Part shown: positions 16,982-25,379 of the stretch, piece after piece
Layout of the letters: each line of letters begins with the position of its first letter
Numbering within the stretch: the first letter of the stretch is position 1
Source: Methylobacterium sp.
GTDB lineage: Bacteria > Pseudomonadota > Alphaproteobacteria > Rhizobiales > Beijerinckiaceae
Length of the DNA: 64,000 nt
NCBI GenBank assembly: GCA_020252645.1
Contig: JADCCN010000005.1
Span: forward strand, 1 to 64,000
Direction: 5' to 3'
Translations under genes and position numbers: made by a program
The notes under the pieces: model-generated
What the model was told of the DNA's origin: nothing
What the model saw: only the letters and a program-made list of their open reading frames with translations
Databases searched by the model: none

Positions 16982-17818
16982 TCATTCGGCGGCTTGGGGT
17001 GGGCGGTTGTTTCCAGGCTTCGTGCCATCCACCGCCACGGGGCGCCAGCGACGCCCCTCGCGATGGCCGGCACGGACCAGATCCATCTGGAACGAGTAGA
17101 GATCGGGGCGATAAAGCGCCTGCAGATGCTCGATGCCTCTTCCCTGCGGATCGAACACGGTGCGCGTCAGCGTCAGCAGCGCCGCGCCCGGCTCGATGCC
17201 CAGGGCCCGCGCCACATCCGGCCCGGCGAGAGCGGCGGCGATGGTCTGCCGCGCATGGTCGGCCACGAGGCCCGCACGCTCCAGCAATTCCAGCAAGGGC
17301 CGCTTCGCAAGGTCATCCTCGCTCCAGCCGATGCCGATGCTCTCCGGCACCGACGTCACGAGATAGGAGAAGGGCTGGCCATCGATGAGCCGCACGCGTT
17401 CGGAGCGCTGGACGCGCTCGCCCTCGGGCAATTGCAAGGCGGTTCTGATATCCGGTGACGGCGCGAGATAGGCGAAGGAGAGGAGCTTCACGCTCGTGCG
17501 GCGGCCCATTTCCACGAGATGCGTGAGCACATTCGCAAGATCCGCGACCACCGGGCTGCCGCCGCCGCGCGCACTGAGATAGGTGCCCGAACCCATGCGC
17601 CGCTCGACCAGCCCCTCGGCTTCGAGCCGATCCAGCGCATGCCGGAGGGTGACGCGGGATACGCCGAGTTCGGCCGCAAGCGTCGGCTCGCCGGGAAAGC
17701 GCATGCCGGGGCGGAATTCGCCGCGCGAAATCCGGTCACGCAGGGCGAGATAGGCACCACGGGTGCGGCTGAGGCCGGCGCGAAAGTTCCGCTCGTTGCC
17801 TTCGGCCGCAGAAACCAT
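16982..17818 (-). CDS. GntR-family transcriptional regulator, HutC/UTRA subfamily
   Basis: 278 residues. The N-terminal winged helix (about 25-90) includes PGMRFPGEPTLAAELGVSRVTLRHALDRLEAEGLVERRMGSGTYL. The C-terminal UTRA ligand-binding domain is seen in the pattern PEGERVQRSERVRLIDGQPFSYLVTSVPE. It heads the minus-strand operon (27 bases before livJ) and is divergent from the LeuCD-like genes, so it probably represses both directions until a pathway intermediate binds. A candidate inverted operator lies in the intergenic gap. Confidence 0.9.
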   Translation of the reverse strand: MVSAAEGNERNFRAGLSRTRGAYLALRDRISRGEFRPGMRFPGEPTLAAELGVSRVTLRHALDRLEAEGLVERRMGSGTYLSARGGGSPVVADLANVLTHLVEMGRRTSVKLLSFAYLAPSPDIRTALQLPEGERVQRSERVRLIDGQPFSYLVTSVPESIGIGWSEDDLAKRPLLELLERAGLVADHARQTIAAALAGPDVARALGIEPGAALLTLTRTVFDPQGRGIEHLQALYRPDLYSFQMDLVRAGHREGRRWRPVAVDGTKPGNNRPPQAAE

Positions 17819-17922
17819 GCCGCATGCCCCTTTCCGAACCGATTTAACGGCCTAAATTCCGGATGAAGCCCGCAAGCTCGCGCCCCAACGCCCCTCGCTT
17901 GTCTGCTTTACTATCCCGATAT

Positions 17923-17942
17923 CTGTATTCAATATAGAACAG
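17923..17942. promoter_or_regulatory. Candidate operator between the GntR regulator and the LeuCD-like operon
   Basis: CTGTATTCAATATAGAACAG is an imperfect inverted repeat (CTGT...ACAG outer arms, AT-rich centre) and the only AT-rich patch in a GC-rich 189-bp divergent promoter region. Its size is right for a HutC-type dimer. It is not a close match to a known box, so this is a suggestion only. Confidence 0.3.
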
Positions 17943-18007
17943 GCTTGAGGCGTCAAGCCGCCTGTGCTCCATTTCGGGCAGGCCCTCGCAAATTCCTTCG
18001 GTGGCGC

Positions 18008-19426
18008 ATGACCGGGAACCCGCCCCGTACTCTCTTCGACAAGGTCTGGCAGGCGCATGTCGTGCGGACAGGCGAGGACGGCACGAGCCTGCTCGCGATC
18101 GACCGGCACTTCCTGCATGAGGGTTCGCACCACGCTTTCGCACAGCTTGCCGACAGGCGCGCGCGCGTCGCGCGGCCCGATCTCACCTTCGGCGTGGCCG
18201 ATCATTACGTGCCGACCCGGCGCGGCGCCGGGCGCTCCATGGACCCGGCCATTGCCGGGATGATCGAGCGGCTCGAACGCAACACGGAAGAGCATGGCAT
18301 CCCGCTCTTCGGCCTCGGCGATCCGCGGCAGGGCATCGTGCATGTCGTGGGGCCGGAACAGGGCCTCACCCTTCCCGGCCTCACCATGGTTTGCGGCGAC
18401 AGCCACACCTCGACGCACGGAGCCTATGGCGCGCTCGCCTTCGGCATCGGCGCGAGCGAGGTCGCGCATGTGCTGATGACCGGCACGCTCTGGCAGAGAA
18501 AGCCGAAAGCCTTCCGCGTGAAGGTCGAGGGCATCCTCGGCCCCGGCCTCTGCGCGAAGGATATCGCGCTGCATTTCATCGCAACCATCGGTGCCGATGG
18601 CGCGACGGGCCATGCGCTGGAATATGCCGGCAGCTCCATCCGCGCGCTTTCGATGGAAGGGCGGCTCACGCTCTGCAACCTCTCGATCGAGAGCGGCGCC
18701 CGCTGCGGCATGATCGCGCCGGATGACACCACCTTCGGCGCGATTGCCGGCCGCCCCTTTGCTCCGAAGGGCGCGCTGTTCGAGCAGGCGGTGGAAGCCT
18801 GGCGGCAGCTCCCCAGCGATGCGGATGCGCATTTCGACCTGGAAATCACGATTGAAGCGGGCGACATCGCGCCGATCGTCACCTGGGGCATCACGCCCGA
18901 ACAGGCTTTGCCGGTCACCGCCCGCGTGCCGGACCCGGCGCGTGAAACCGATCCCGTGAGGGCTGAAGCCGCGCGCGCGGCACTCGATTACATGGGCCTC
19001 GCGCCCGGAACGGCACTCGCAGAGGTGCCGGTCTCGCGCGTGTTCATCGGCTCCTGCACCAATGGGCGGATCGAGGATCTGCGCACCGCGGCGAGCGTGC
19101 TTGCGGGGCGCAAGGCACGCGTGCCGGGCCTCGTTTCACCCGGCTCATCGGGCGTGAAGCGGCAGGCGGAGGAGGAGGGGCTCGACCGCATCTTCCGCGA
19201 GGCTGGCCTCGAATGGGTGGAATCCGGCTGCTCGATGTGCGTGGGCATGAATGGCGATATCGGCCAGCCCGGCGAGCGCATCGCCTCCACCACCAACCGA
19301 AATTTCAAGGGAAGGCAGGGCGCGGGCGTGCGCACGCATCTGATGAGCCCCGCGATGGTCGCAGCGGCCGCGATTGCCGGCACGCTTGCCGATTGCCGGC
19401 CGTTTCTCGCGGGGCGAAAGCCATGA
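18008..19426 (+). CDS. 3-isopropylmalate dehydratase-like large subunit (aconitase superfamily, catabolic paralogue)
   Basis: 472 residues, the length of bacterial LeuC. The [4Fe-4S] ligands are all present: C350 in GSCTNGR, and C408 and C411 in GCSMCVGMN. CGDSHTSTHGAYGALAFGIG lies near residue 130. The enzyme class moves a hydroxyl group across a C=C bond (isopropylmalate, citramalate/citraconate, dimethylmaleate). The catabolic setting, next to a transporter, an isocitrate-lyase-family lyase and hyuAB, argues that it is not the leucine-biosynthesis copy. It resembles the DmdAB-Dml logic of dimethylmaleate hydration and cleavage. The ATG at 18008 follows a weak GGTGG. The stop overlaps the small-subunit start (ATGA). 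Confidence 0.83.
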   Translation: MTGNPPRTLFDKVWQAHVVRTGEDGTSLLAIDRHFLHEGSHHAFAQLADRRARVARPDLTFGVADHYVPTRRGAGRSMDPAIAGMIERLERNTEEHGIPLFGLGDPRQGIVHVVGPEQGLTLPGLTMVCGDSHTSTHGAYGALAFGIGASEVAHVLMTGTLWQRKPKAFRVKVEGILGPGLCAKDIALHFIATIGADGATGHALEYAGSSIRALSMEGRLTLCNLSIESGARCGMIAPDDTTFGAIAGRPFAPKGALFEQAVEAWRQLPSDADAHFDLEITIEAGDIAPIVTWGITPEQALPVTARVPDPARETDPVRAEAARAALDYMGLAPGTALAEVPVSRVFIGSCTNGRIEDLRTAASVLAGRKARVPGLVSPGSSGVKRQAEEEGLDRIFREAGLEWVESGCSMCVGMNGDIGQPGERIASTTNRNFKGRQGAGVRTHLMSPAMVAAAAIAGTLADCRPFLAGRKP

Positions 19427-20040
19427 AGCCGTTCACGCGCGTCACGGCGCTGGCCTGCCCGCTGCCCATCGCCAATATCGACACGGATCAGTTGATCCCC
19501 GCCCGCTTCATGCGCCGCACGCGAAAGGAAGGCTATGGCCCGGTCCTGCTGCATGACCTGCGCTTCGAGGCGGATGGCGCGCCGAAACCCGATTTCCCGC
19601 TTGCACGCCCGGAATACAGCAGCGCGGGCTTCCTCGTGGCGCGGCGGAATTTCGGCTCGGGCTCGAGCCGCGAGGCCGCCGTCTATGCGCTGGCGGATTT
19701 CGGCATCCGCGCGGTCATCGCGCCGTCCTTCGGCGATATCTTTGCGCAGAACGCGGTCAATAACGGCCTGCTGCCGGTGCGCCTGCCGGAGGATCAGGTC
19801 GAGCAATTGCTCGCAAGTCTCATGGCGGAGCCGGCCGACATCACGGTCGATCTGGAGAATGCGCGGGTCGAGGCGCCGGGGCTCGCCCTGCCCTTCACCC
19901 TTGATCCGGTCTGGCGAACGAAGCTCCTGAACGGTTGGGATGACCTCGACCTCACGCTCAGCCACCGTGCAGAAATCGAGCAATTCATGGCCCGGGACGC
20001 AGGTTCTCGGCCCTGGATGATGCCTGATCCTTCAAAATAG
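19423..20040 (+). CDS. 3-isopropylmalate dehydratase-like small subunit
   Basis: 205 residues, normal for LeuD. The N-terminal PLPIANIDTDQLIPARFM and the substrate-binding loop NFGSGSSREAAVYAL (about residues 71-85) are conserved. The swivel domain pairs with the preceding large subunit to form the heterodimeric hydro-lyase. It overlaps it by 4 bases, so equal amounts of the subunits are likely. The substrate is uncertain, as for the large subunit. Confidence 0.85.
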   Translation: MKPFTRVTALACPLPIANIDTDQLIPARFMRRTRKEGYGPVLLHDLRFEADGAPKPDFPLARPEYSSAGFLVARRNFGSGSSREAAVYALADFGIRAVIAPSFGDIFAQNAVNNGLLPVRLPEDQVEQLLASLMAEPADITVDLENARVEAPGLALPFTLDPVWRTKLLNGWDDLDLTLSHRAEIEQFMARDAGSRPWMMPDPSK

Positions 20041-20170
20041 GCGGCAATCTGTCAGGTCTTGGAGCAATTTTCGAAATCCATGCCTCCGAGGCTTGCCCGA
20101 ACCACCGGCGCGGCCAATCTCATGGGATGAAAAACAAGAAAATCCGGGGCGGGAGGATTTGCCCTTGACC

Positions 20171-21874
20171 ATGACCAATCAGGAACCGGGCCCGGAGGCC
20201 GGCCCGGCGCAAGACTTGTCGACGATCCGGTTGATCGGGGATATCGCGCGTTATTCCGCCCGTCTTTATGGATCAAGAACGGCCTATTCGATCGTCATGC
20301 CCAACGGCATGCACGGGAAGCTGAGCTTCGAGGCGTTCGACAGCCTTTCGGATGATTTCGCGGTCTATCTGCGCGAGGAGCTGGGGCTCCATGCGGGCGA
20401 CCGGGTTGCCTTGCAGGTGCCCAACGGGCTCGCCTTTCCCCTTGCGGCGTTTGGCGTTGCCAAGGCCGGCCTCGTGCTGGTCAACACCAATCCGCTCTAT
20501 ACGGGTGCGGAAATGGGAAGGCAGTTCGCCGATGCCGGTATCCGCGCGCTCGTCATCGTCGACATGTTCGCGGACAAGCTGACGGAAGCCGCCGCGATCC
20601 ATCCGATCGAGCATGTCATCATCGCGGCTGTCTCGGAAAAGATGCCGCGCATGGTGAGCGGGGTCATCCGGCTGGTGCAGCGCTACTGGGACCGGTCGCT
20701 GCCGATGATCGGCCATCCCCATCATCTGTTCGGTGACGCTTTGGCACGCGGCGCGGCCCTGCGCGCGAGCCGGGGCATCGAGGTCAAGGATTACACGGCG
20801 AATACCCGCCCCGACGACCCTGCGATGCTGCAATATACCGGCGGCACGACGGGCGTCGCCAAGGGCGCGATGCTCAGCCATTCCAACCTGGTGTCGAATG
20901 TGCGGCAGGCCGAAAGCGCCTTCGGCGAGGAAATCCGTCCCGGTGCGGACGTGGTGCTGACTGCCCTGCCGCTCTACCATATCTTCGCCTTCACCGCGAA
21001 CATGCTGCTCTTCCACAAATGGGGGGCCGAGAACGTCCTGATCCCCAATCCGCGGCCGATTTCGAACCTCAAGCGCGCCTTCGAGAACCACGCCATCACC
21101 TGGATGACCGGCGTGAACACGTTGTTCAACGCGCTGAACAACGAATTCTGGTTCGCGGAAGATCCGCCGAAATCCCTGCGCGGCGCGGTGGCCGGCGGCA
21201 TGGCCTTGCAGGCCTCCGTGGCCGAGCGCTTCAAGGCGATCACCGGCATCGACGTGCTGGAAGGCTACGGGCTCACGGAAACCTCGCCGATCGTCACCTT
21301 CAATTCCCGCCGGAATTTCCGGCTCGGCACCATCGGGCAACCCGTACCCGAGACGGATATCCGCCTCCTCGATGCCGAGGGGCAAGAGGTGGCACCGGGC
21401 GAGCCGGGGGAAATCGCCGTGCGCGGCCCGCAGGTGATGGGCGGCTACTGGAACAGGCCGGAGGAAACCGCCGCCACCCTGCGCAACGGCTGGCTGATGA
21501 CCGGCGACATCGCGACGGCCGATTCCGAGGGGTTCTACCGCATCGTCGATCGCAAGAAGGACATGGTGCTGGTCTCCGGCTTCAACGTCTATCCCAACGA
21601 GGTCGAGGATGTGCTCTCGGCCCATCCCGGGGTGGTCGAGGCGGCGGTGATCGGCGTGCCGGATGGCGCGGCGGGCGAGGCGGTCTGCGCTTTCGTGGTG
21701 CGACGCCACAGGGAGGCCCCGACGCCCGAGCAATTGCGCGAATATTGCAAGGCGCATCTTGCCGCCTACAAGGTGCCCAAACGCATCGAATTCCGCGAAC
21801 AGCTGCCGAAATCGAATGTCGGCAAGATTCTCCGGCGCGAGTTGCGCGCCGAACTGGAAAAGGCGGGAGGCTGA
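20171..21874 (+). CDS. fadD: Long-chain-fatty-acid-CoA ligase / acyl-CoA synthetase (FadD-like)
   Basis: 567 residues from the ATG at 20171. A TTG at 20165 has the better-placed GGGAGG (8 bases) and may be the true start. AMP-forming ligase motifs in order: YTGGTTGVAKGAM (P-loop), GYGLTETSP, the TGDIATADSEGFYRIVDRKKDM hinge, GFNVYPNEVED, and the catalytic Lys in LPKSNVGKILRREL. It activates a carboxylic acid to its CoA thioester via an acyl-adenylate. The next gene, two bases away, is a bile-acid/sodium-symporter-family permease, so it may activate the acid that permease brings in. Chain-length preference cannot be judged. Confidence 0.87.
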   Translation: MTNQEPGPEAGPAQDLSTIRLIGDIARYSARLYGSRTAYSIVMPNGMHGKLSFEAFDSLSDDFAVYLREELGLHAGDRVALQVPNGLAFPLAAFGVAKAGLVLVNTNPLYTGAEMGRQFADAGIRALVIVDMFADKLTEAAAIHPIEHVIIAAVSEKMPRMVSGVIRLVQRYWDRSLPMIGHPHHLFGDALARGAALRASRGIEVKDYTANTRPDDPAMLQYTGGTTGVAKGAMLSHSNLVSNVRQAESAFGEEIRPGADVVLTALPLYHIFAFTANMLLFHKWGAENVLIPNPRPISNLKRAFENHAITWMTGVNTLFNALNNEFWFAEDPPKSLRGAVAGGMALQASVAERFKAITGIDVLEGYGLTETSPIVTFNSRRNFRLGTIGQPVPETDIRLLDAEGQEVAPGEPGEIAVRGPQVMGGYWNRPEETAATLRNGWLMTGDIATADSEGFYRIVDRKKDMVLVSGFNVYPNEVEDVLSAHPGVVEAAVIGVPDGAAGEAVCAFVVRRHREAPTPEQLREYCKAHLAAYKVPKRIEFREQLPKSNVGKILRRELRAELEKAGG

Positions 21875-21875
21875 C

Positions 21876-22784
21876 ATGGTCGGCGCATTCGAACAGGCCG
21901 TCCTCGCCGCCATGATCTTCGTCATCATGCTCGGCATGGGCGCCTCCCTCACGCCCCGCGACTTCGTGCTCGCGCTCAAGCGGCCCTATGGCATGCTGAT
22001 CGGGCTCGTCTCGCAATATGGCTTCATGCCCCTGATCGGGCTGATCCTCGCGCTCACCCTGCCCGTCTCGGACCCGATCAAGATCGGGCTGCTCATCATG
22101 GGCTGCATGCCCGGCGGCACGACCTCGAACATCTTCACCTATTTCAGCCGCGGCAATCTCGCGCTCTCGGTGCTGATGACCGTGAACTCGACCATCGTGG
22201 GTATCCTCGCCATTCCGCTGCTGATCGTGAGCTATGTCGCGATCCTCACCGCGACCGGTTCCATCTCGCTGGTGGTCCCGGCGCAGAACATCATCGTCAC
22301 GCTCATCCTGCTGCTGGTGCCGGTGGCGATCGGCATGGCGATCCGCCGCTGGAACGCCAATGTCGGCGCGCTGGTGGAACTCGTGGGCAGCGCGCTGGGG
22401 CTGGTCTTCATCATCCTGCTGCTGGTCACCTGGGTGCCGCGCAACTGGCAATTCCTGCTCGAGACGCCGGGCTGGGTGTTCTTCGGCGCCATCGGGCTCG
22501 GCGTGTTCGGCTTCCTGTTCGGCTACCTGTTCTCGACGCTGCTGAAGCTGCACCCGCGCAACGCACGCACCATCGCGCTCGAGACCGGCATCCAGAACGG
22601 CCCGCTGGCGATTGCCATCGTCGCCTTCACCTTCACCGGGCCCCTGCAGGACATCCAGCAGGCTGTGATGGCCGTTCCGGCGCTCTATTCGCTGTTCATC
22701 GTCATCACCTCGGCGATGCTGACGATCTGGTTCCGGCGCGCGAATGCGACGGAGGAACAGAAGATCCCCGATGCCCTGCTATGA
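21876..22784 (+). CDS. Bile acid:sodium symporter family (BASS/SBF) membrane protein
   Basis: 302 residues with about nine to ten hydrophobic segments. The N-terminal MLGMGASLTPRDFVLAL and the broken-helix motif MGCMPGGTTSNIFTYFSRGN are hallmarks of the BASS family, followed by ALETGIQNGPLAIAIV. These carriers move organic anions (bile acids, pantoate, pyruvate) with sodium at the inner membrane. GGGAGG is 5 bases before the ATG. It is almost contiguous with fadD, which suggests uptake plus CoA activation of one acid. Confidence 0.88.
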   Translation: MVGAFEQAVLAAMIFVIMLGMGASLTPRDFVLALKRPYGMLIGLVSQYGFMPLIGLILALTLPVSDPIKIGLLIMGCMPGGTTSNIFTYFSRGNLALSVLMTVNSTIVGILAIPLLIVSYVAILTATGSISLVVPAQNIIVTLILLLVPVAIGMAIRRWNANVGALVELVGSALGLVFIILLLVTWVPRNWQFLLETPGWVFFGAIGLGVFGFLFGYLFSTLLKLHPRNARTIALETGIQNGPLAIAIVAFTFTGPLQDIQQAVMAVPALYSLFIVITSAMLTIWFRRANATEEQKIPDALL

Positions 22785-23099
22785 GCGCAGTTCGCACGCA
22801 GCCGCCGGCCGGCGCTCTTCCGGCGGGCCGGGCAACGCCATTTGCCAGAGCGTTTTCGGCCTGATCCGATTGGGATCGGATGGTTTGTCTCTTTTCTTGA
22901 TCACATTTTCTTTCACGCGAACCCGAAACCATGCCCGCCTTCGTGAGGACATGCTTCGCTTGAAAATGCACCAGAAGACGGCCTGTGAATGGCCCGGCAG
23001 GGACCATTGCAGGCCTGGCTTTCGCATCCTCGCGGGCTTTCATGGTCGGCCGGGAAGCGGAAGCGTGGCATCCCGTCTCGCCCGCCACGCGAGGACCGC
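22785..23099. other. Gene-free stretch of 315 bp between convergent operons
   Basis: Lies between the BASS-family gene and the oppositely oriented fucU. The centre (22847-22969) is an interspersed repeat; the rest shows no credible gene or RNA. The hairpin at 22864-22881 is the only terminator-like feature, without a clear T-run. Confidence 0.6.
22847..22969. repeat. Intergenic repeat, hairpin plus family R2 element
   Basis: Begins AGAGCGTTTTC and contains the hairpin ATCCGAT-tggg-ATCGGAT (22864-22881). It continues into a second copy of the R2 element (22901-22969), about 80% like 1856-1922, ending ATGCTTCGCTTGAAAATGC. The composite modular structure suggests mosaic elements assembled from smaller palindromic modules. 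Confidence 0.75.
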
Positions 23100-23540
23100 T
23101 CAGATCGCGCCCTTGCGCAGCAGCACATTGCCGTAGAAGCGCGCATCCCCGCATTGGACGACACCGAACGCCGCGCGCGCCGCGCCGTAGAAGGCGAAGC
23201 GCTCCAGCGACACGAAACGCCCCGCATAGCCTGCGGCCCGGATGGCCCCCCGCAAATCGGCCACAGCCGGCGGCACCTCCTCGGGCTTGTCCACGACCTG
23301 CATGAAGCGCACGGGATCATCCGTAAAATCATCCAGCGGCAACAGGGTCAGCACGGCGGCGGCGGCTGCCTCGACCCGGATGCCCGGCAACCGGATCAGC
23401 CTGCCGGTGACCGTCTTCGCCGCAATCGTCTCGGCCGGATGATTGGCGTCGACGATCGCCAGATCATCGCCGTGCCCCATGCTCGCGAGCAGATGCAGGA
23501 ATTCCGGCGAGAGCAGCGGATCAATCCCCTTCAGGCGCAT
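23100..23540 (-). CDS. fucU: L-fucose mutarotase (RbsD/FucU family)
   Basis: 146 residues. The start MRLKGIDPLLSPEFLHLLASMGHGDDLAIVDANHPAE is the classic FucU/RbsD opening, with the active-site His in MGHGD and Asp in DANHP. The C-terminal ALERFAFYGAARAAFGVVQCGD-like segment (SLERFAFYGAARAAF) and RFYGNVLLRKG complete the family pattern. It interconverts the alpha and beta anomers of L-fucose, providing the form used by the sugar dehydrogenase. It is the last gene of the eight-gene operon, overlapping the lactonase by 10 bases. Confidence 0.88.
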   Translation of the reverse strand: MRLKGIDPLLSPEFLHLLASMGHGDDLAIVDANHPAETIAAKTVTGRLIRLPGIRVEAAAAAVLTLLPLDDFTDDPVRFMQVVDKPEEVPPAVADLRGAIRAAGYAGRFVSLERFAFYGAARAAFGVVQCGDARFYGNVLLRKGAI

Positions 23541-24376
23541 GGCTTCCCCCGTTTGGCCAGATAGATGCGGGCGGCATTTCCCCCGAAGATCGCCTCGCGC
23601 TCATCCGCGCCCAGCGCCGCGAGCAGGCTTCGGGCGGCTTGCGCCCAGCCGAGATAATCGCCCGCGAGGTTCAGCACGGGCCAATCCGATCCCCAGAGGA
23701 TGCGTGCCGGCCCGAAAGTCGCGAGCAAATGCGTGACATAGGGCAAGAGATCCGCCGCTTGCCAGCCCGGCCCGGCCTCGGTCGCCAGCCCCGAGAGCTT
23801 CACCATCACCTTCGGCCGCGCCGCCAGCGCCGCCATGTCCGCGCGCCACGGATCGAGCAGGCCGTCCCGAATGAACGGTTTTGCGGCATGGTCGATGACG
23901 ATGGGAAGGGCCGGATGCCGATCGGCCAGCACGAGCAGCCGCGCGAGATGGTGCGGCCGCACGAGGGCATCGAAAACGAGCCCTTCCGCCTCAATCGCGC
24001 CGAGCGCATGCCCAACCCTGGTCGAGAGCATCCAATCCGGATCGGGGATGTCGTGGATCATCGGGCGCAAGCCGACGAGAAGCGCGTCGCGGGCCATCGC
24101 GGCGATCCGCGCCGGCGCCTCATCCGCATCGCAATCGACCCAGCCCACCACGCCCGCGACATGCACGGTCTTGCGCGCGATCTCCAGCATGAAACGCGTC
24201 TCGGCTTCGGTCGGCGCGGCCTGCACGAGGATGGTGCGGTCGATGCCCGCCTGTTCGAGCAGCGGGGCGAGATCATCGGGCCCGAAATCGCGGTGGATCG
24301 GCGAAAGAGCCGGGGTCAGCCAGCCATAATCGCCGCGCGCCAGGCTCCAGTAATGCTGGTGGCTGTCGATCCTCAC
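23531..24376 (-). CDS. Amidohydrolase-family sugar lactonase (L-fuconolactonase, COG3618 type)
   Basis: 281 residues with the metal-binding DSHQHYW near the N-terminus and later IDHAAKPFI and LWGSDWPVLNL, the COG3618 pattern of sugar lactonases and pyrone lactonases. In fucose oxidation it opens L-fucono-1,5-lactone to L-fuconate. Overlap with the upstream aldo/keto reductase (ATGA) and the fucU neighbour support the assignment. A rhamnono- or galactono-lactonase is the alternative. Confidence 0.82.
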   Translation of the reverse strand: MRIDSHQHYWSLARGDYGWLTPALSPIHRDFGPDDLAPLLEQAGIDRTILVQAAPTEAETRFMLEIARKTVHVAGVVGWVDCDADEAPARIAAMARDALLVGLRPMIHDIPDPDWMLSTRVGHALGAIEAEGLVFDALVRPHHLARLLVLADRHPALPIVIDHAAKPFIRDGLLDPWRADMAALAARPKVMVKLSGLATEAGPGWQAADLLPYVTHLLATFGPARILWGSDWPVLNLAGDYLGWAQAARSLLAALGADEREAIFGGNAARIYLAKRGKPCA

Positions 24377-25371
24377 GGTCCCGCCCCCGACGGGATCAGC
24401 CCGGCCGCCGCGAGATCGGCCCAGAGGCGTGCGGGAACCTCCGCCGCCCAGCCCGCGAGATTGCGCTCGACCTCGCGCGGATTGACCGCCCCCAGAACCA
24501 CCGAGGAGACGGCCGGATGGGCGCGGGCGAAATGCATCGCCGCCACCGGCAAGGCAACGCGATGCTCAGCGCAGATCGCTGCGATCCGCTCGACTGTCGC
24601 CAAGATTTCAGGCCCGGCCTCGGCGTAATCATAGCGCGCGCCGGGGATCGCGCCCGTCGCCAATATGCCCGAATTGAACACCCCGCCCAGCATCACGCCG
24701 ATGCCGCGCGCCCCGGCAAGCGGCAGGAAAACCTCCGCGGCGCTGCGATCCAACAAAGTGTAGCGCCCGGCAAGAAGCACGCAATCGATGTCGCATCTTT
24801 CGGCGAGGCGCAGGCAGATTTCCGCTTCATTCACGCCAATGCCAATCGCGCGCACCACGCCTTCGTCGCGCAGGCGCGAGAGGGCCCGATATGCCCCGGC
24901 GATCGCCGTTTCGACATGGCCATCGAGCGCATCGCCATGGTTGCGGCGGTCGAGATCATGGATCAGCGCGATATCGATGCGGTCGGTGCCGAGGCGCAGC
25001 AGGGATTGCTCCAAGGAGCGCAGCGCGCCGTCATGGCTGTAATCGAGCGTCGCCGCGAAAGGCAGGCCGCCGGCATAGCCCTCGCGGTCCCACGCGCCGC
25101 GCGCGGATGACATCACGCGGCCGACCTTGGTGGAGAGCACGAGCTTCTCCCGGCCCAGCCGCCGGATGGCCGTGCCCACCCGGTGCTCGGAAAGCCCGTG
25201 GCCGTAGAGCGGCGAGGTGTCGATCAGGGTCATCCCCGCTTCCACCGCCGCGACAACCGCCGCGATGGCCGCCTCGTCCTCGAGAAGCGCGTAGAGATCG
25301 CCGATCGGGGCTGCGCCAAAGCCGATTTCGCTGACCATCAGGCCCGAGCGGCCGAGCGATTTCATCCGCAT
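24373..25371 (-). CDS. Aldo/keto reductase, D-threo-aldose 1-dehydrogenase / L-fucose dehydrogenase type
   Basis: 332 residues. The catalytic residues of the AKR fold appear in DTSPLYGHGLSEHRVG (Asp, Tyr), LSTKVGR (Lys) and IALIHDLDRR (His). The group that begins KSLGRSGLMVSEIGFGAAPIG includes L-fucose and L-galactose dehydrogenases that oxidise C1 to the lactone with NAD(P). The start at 25371 is preferred because GAGG lies 6 bases upstream. It is 8 bases downstream of the TRAP permease, in the same operon. Confidence 0.82.
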   Translation of the reverse strand: MRMKSLGRSGLMVSEIGFGAAPIGDLYALLEDEAAIAAVVAAVEAGMTLIDTSPLYGHGLSEHRVGTAIRRLGREKLVLSTKVGRVMSSARGAWDREGYAGGLPFAATLDYSHDGALRSLEQSLLRLGTDRIDIALIHDLDRRNHGDALDGHVETAIAGAYRALSRLRDEGVVRAIGIGVNEAEICLRLAERCDIDCVLLAGRYTLLDRSAAEVFLPLAGARGIGVMLGGVFNSGILATGAIPGARYDYAEAGPEILATVERIAAICAEHRVALPVAAMHFARAHPAVSSVVLGAVNPREVERNLAGWAAEVPARLWADLAAAGLIPSGAGP

Positions 25372-25379
25372 GGCCGGCC

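Noticed and set aside
18008-20040. Housekeeping leuCD for leucine synthesis
   Set aside because: The key residues fit, but the position opposite a catabolic GntR operon and the absence of leuB or other leucine genes favour a catabolic paralogue; not fully excluded.
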